Of a stretch of 64,000 nucleotides of DNA, positions 62,487 through 64,000 are shown one piece after another; position 1 is the stretch's first letter; each line of letters starts with the position of its first letter. The DNA is from Clostridia bacterium (GTDB lineage Bacteria; Bacillota; Clostridia; Oscillospirales; Acutalibacteraceae). A program made the position numbers and the translations under genes. The stretch lies in NCBI GenBank assembly GCA_017442225.1, contig JAFSAR010000001.1, forward strand, positions 1 through 64,000, written 5' to 3'. The notes below the pieces were generated by a model that made no database searches, was not told where the DNA came from, and saw only the letters and a list, made by a program, of their open reading frames with translations.

Positions 62487-62684
62487 TTACTTATAAGGAA
62501 TAAGTTTCTTTACTGTTGCAACATTGGTTGCATCAGCGCATACGACCTTACGCAGATTTCTCTTACGCTTTGTAGTCTTTTTGTTAAGGATATGAGACTT
62601 GAAAGCATGAGCGCGTTTTACCTTGCCGTTTTTGGTGAGCTTAAAGCGCTTTTTAGCGCCGCTATGGGTTTTGATTTTAGGCAT
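62487..62684 (-). CDS. rpmI: 50S ribosomal protein L35
   Basis: 65 residues, very basic: [30 protein letters not shown] is the family signature, followed by [16 protein letters not shown] precedes the ATG. It is the middle gene of infC-rpmI-rplT. Confidence 0.97.
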   Translation of the reverse strand: MPKIKTHSGAKKRFKLTKNGKVKRAHAFKSHILNKKTTKRKRNLRKVVCADATNVATVKKLIPYK

Positions 62685-62706
62685 AATTTTATCCTCCTAT
62701 AAATTT

Positions 62707-63228
62707 TTACTTACTAGATTTTGGGGCTAAGAACATAAGCATATTTCTGCCTTCGAGCTTAGCCTGTTTTTCAACAGTGCCATATTTTTCGCATTTCATA
62801 GCAATTTTTTCCATTAAAGCTTGGCCGTTTTCTGCATGACCCATTTCGCGACCTCTAAAGCGAATTGCAACCTTAACCTTGTTTCCTTCTTTAAGAAAAC
62901 GATTAGCGTGATTACATTTTGTGTCAAGATCATGGTCATCAATACCCAAACCGATAATACGAATTTCTTTAATTTCAATTATTTTCTGGTTTTTCTTGGC
63001 CTCTTTTTCGCGTTTCATTTGTTCGAATTTATACTTACCATAGTCTAAAATCTTACAAACGGGCGGATTCGATGTTGTGGAAACGCAAACAAGATCAAGA
63101 TCTTTTGCTTCTGCTGCGTTAAGTGCCTTTTCAATGGATATAACCCCAAGTTGAGCACCATCGGAATCAATAACGCGAACTTCTTTAAATTTAATGTCTG
63201 CGTTGATGAGAGTTTCTTTTGTAGCGAT
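62707..63228 (-). CDS. infC: Translation initiation factor IF-3, non-canonical AUC start
   Basis: 173 residues. It keeps subunits apart and checks start codons. The N-domain has INADIKFKEVRVIDSDGAQLGVIS and the linker and C-domain have NPPVCKILDYGKYKFEQ and VKVAIRFRGREMGH. The reading frame has no ATG, GTG or TTG near the conserved start. An ATC at 63226-63228 lies 9 bases after GGAGG. AUU or AUC starts on infC are a known device for IF-3 autoregulation. A longer in-frame reading to 63279 would place the ribosome binding site inside the gene. Confidence 0.93.
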   Translation of the reverse strand: MATKETLINADIKFKEVRVIDSDGAQLGVISIEKALNAAEAKDLDLVCVSTTSNPPVCKILDYGKYKFEQMKREKEAKKNQKIIEIKEIRIIGLGIDDHDLDTKCNHANRFLKEGNKVKVAIRFRGREMGHAENGQALMEKIAMKCEKYGTVEKQAKLEGRNMLMFLAPKSSK

Positions 63229-63379
63229 AGTTAAGCACCTCCGTAAATAATAACAAAGACGTGAGCACAATATACCCACGTCAAATAAAACAAAACTTTA
63301 CAAATCTTATCTTATTAACCTTACGATAACACACGTTAAGGTGAGAAACATAGGTATGCTCTTCTTCATTGTCTAACAC
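63229..63379 (-). promoter_or_regulatory. infC leader with hairpins, probable L20-type attenuator
   Basis: In the minus-strand sense ACCTTA pairs with TAAGGT (about 63320-63346). Next GACGTG (63277-63282) pairs with CACGTC (63258-63263), followed by TTTGTTATT, a terminator shape just before the infC ribosome binding site. Firmicute infC operons carry an L20-responsive leader that ends in such a terminator. Family membership is not tested. Confidence 0.6.
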
Positions 63380-63407
63380 ATTATAACACACAAATTTGAT
63401 TTGTCAA
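63380..63407 (-). promoter_or_regulatory. Consensus promoter of infC-rpmI-rplT
   Basis: TTGACA (63402-63407), 16 bases, TATAAT (63380-63385) on the minus strand, placed directly after the mreB stop. Confidence 0.85.
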
Positions 63408-63415
63408 GCACTTTT

Positions 63416-64000
63416 TTATTCAATTGTTAATTCCTTAATAGAACGCAACTGATAGTTAACGTGCTTTAGCAGTTCGGGTTTTCGAAGCGCCACCGCCGCG
63501 CCGCGTACGACGCTGTGTGTCGGGTCTTCGAGCATATGCACCGCAGTACCCGTATACTCTGAAACGAGGCTATCCATACCGTGAATCAGCGAACCGCCGC
63601 CTGCAAGATACAGTCCATCGCTGTTGATATCTGCCACAAGGTCAGGGTCGGTTTTAGAAAGCACCAGACGTATGCAATTGCATATTGCGTCTGCTGTCTC
63701 TTTGATTGCATCGTAAACCTCGGTAGAGGTGATTTCAAAGCTTTCGGGCAGACCAGTAAAGACGTTTCTTCCCCTTGCAACCATAGCGATTTCAACAGGA
63801 CGCGGCACGACGGTACCGATTTGTTTTTTTATAGACTCAGCCATAAGGCTACCAATCTCAATGTTATATTCTTTGCGTATATAGCGCATTATCTGCGCAT
63901 CAAAATCAAACGACGCCGTTTTAAACGATTCGCAAGTCGCAATACCTCCCATAGATATGACAGCAATATCGGTAGTTCCCGCGCCTATATCCACAACCAT
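63416..64000 (-). CDS. mreB: Cell-shape actin MreB/Mbl, partial (cut by window edge)
   Basis: 194 C-terminal residues, no stop codon problems, with the N-terminal part outside the window. It has the phosphate-2 loop MVVDIGAGTTDIAVISMGG, then KKQIGTVV, and the adenosine motif LYLAGGGSLIHGMD. MreB forms membrane-bound filaments guiding wall synthesis in rods. The exact paralogue (MreB, Mbl or MreBH) cannot be told from this part. It is upstream of the infC promoter on the same strand. Confidence 0.88.
   Translation of the reverse strand: MVVDIGAGTTDIAVISMGGIATCESFKTASFDFDAQIMRYIRKEYNIEIGSLMAESIKKQIGTVVPRPVEIAMVARGRNVFTGLPESFEITSTEVYDAIKETADAICNCIRLVLSKTDPDLVADINSDGLYLAGGGSLIHGMDSLVSEYTGTAVHMLEDPTHSVVRGAAVALRKPELLKHVNYQLRSIKELTIE

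Overview
This window is chromosomal DNA from a low-GC Gram-positive, endospore-forming anaerobe of the class Clostridia, probably a gut Oscillospiraceae/Ruminococcaceae relative. The grounds are the Firmicute gene orders (infC-rpmI-rplT, rnc-smc-ftsY, nadD-yqeK-rsfS, yqfC-yqfD-phoH-ybeY-era-recO), the sporulation genes yqfC, yqfD, spoIIM and a ylbJ-like gene, a pyruvate phosphate dikinase, and AGGAGG-type ribosome binding sites with TTGACA/TATAAT promoters. I see no rRNA operon, prophage, insertion sequence, CRISPR array or defence island; nearly all of it is core genome.

Layout. 0.1-5.6 kb (minus strand): ppdK, then coaX, a CE15-like esterase and an ECF substrate-binding subunit, probably for pantothenate. 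5.6-6.8 kb (plus): rpsF-ssb-rpsR with a strong promoter and a likely S6:S18 leader. 6.8-9.8 kb (minus): a 1000-residue ABC ATPase-permease fusion. 10-12.3 kb: a class A penicillin-binding protein. 12.5-24.7 kb (plus): a 13-gene run of ruvCAB, a methyltransferase, ecfA1-ecfA2-ecfT, truA, a DUF5711-type protein, cvpA, a ClpE-like chaperone, a PHP protein and a short-chain dehydrogenase. 24.7-30.3 kb (minus): beta-mannosidase, a lipase-like hydrolase, tmRNA with smpB, a small four-cysteine protein and the ylbJ-like gene. 30.4-37.6 kb (plus): yqfC-yqfD-phoH-ybeY-era-yqzL-like-recO-mutS2. 37.6-38.9 kb (minus): a LURP-one-like protein and a FabG-like reductase. 39.0-40.8 kb (plus): spoIIM-xerD behind an array of XerD-type half-sites. 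40.8-41.5 kb has no gene but a series of long hairpins. Then come a ZIP transporter (minus), tRNA-Lys (plus), a nucleotidase/guanylate-kinase-like fusion and a queuosine-precursor transporter (minus). 44.7-62.0 kb (minus) is a very compact 15-gene run from an rRNA/tRNA methyltransferase through topA, smc and ftsY to leuS. The window ends with rplT-rpmI-infC and a partial mreB.

How the parts connect. The EcfA1/EcfA2/EcfT motor at 15.5-18 kb probably powers the S subunit at 3 kb. CoaX phosphorylates the pantothenate that this subunit may import. SmpB lies next to its tmRNA partner. SMC and FtsY sit together as in other Firmicutes. The queuosine transporter is preceded by a preQ1-type riboswitch with readable terminator and antiterminator arms.

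Most interesting signals: (1) five copies of GTTTACATAA, matching the XerD arm of Firmicute dif sites, directly upstream of spoIIM-xerD, in front of an XerD with Lys at the first catalytic Arg; (2) the preQ1 riboswitch at 44.6 kb; (3) the nucleotidase/guanylate-kinase-like fusion with a degenerate GMP site; (4) the hairpin-rich gene-free region after xerD; (5) a structured GC-rich segment between the tmRNA and its terminator; (6) a 37-bp palindrome at the beta-mannosidase promoter. All calls come from reading the sequence, without database searches.
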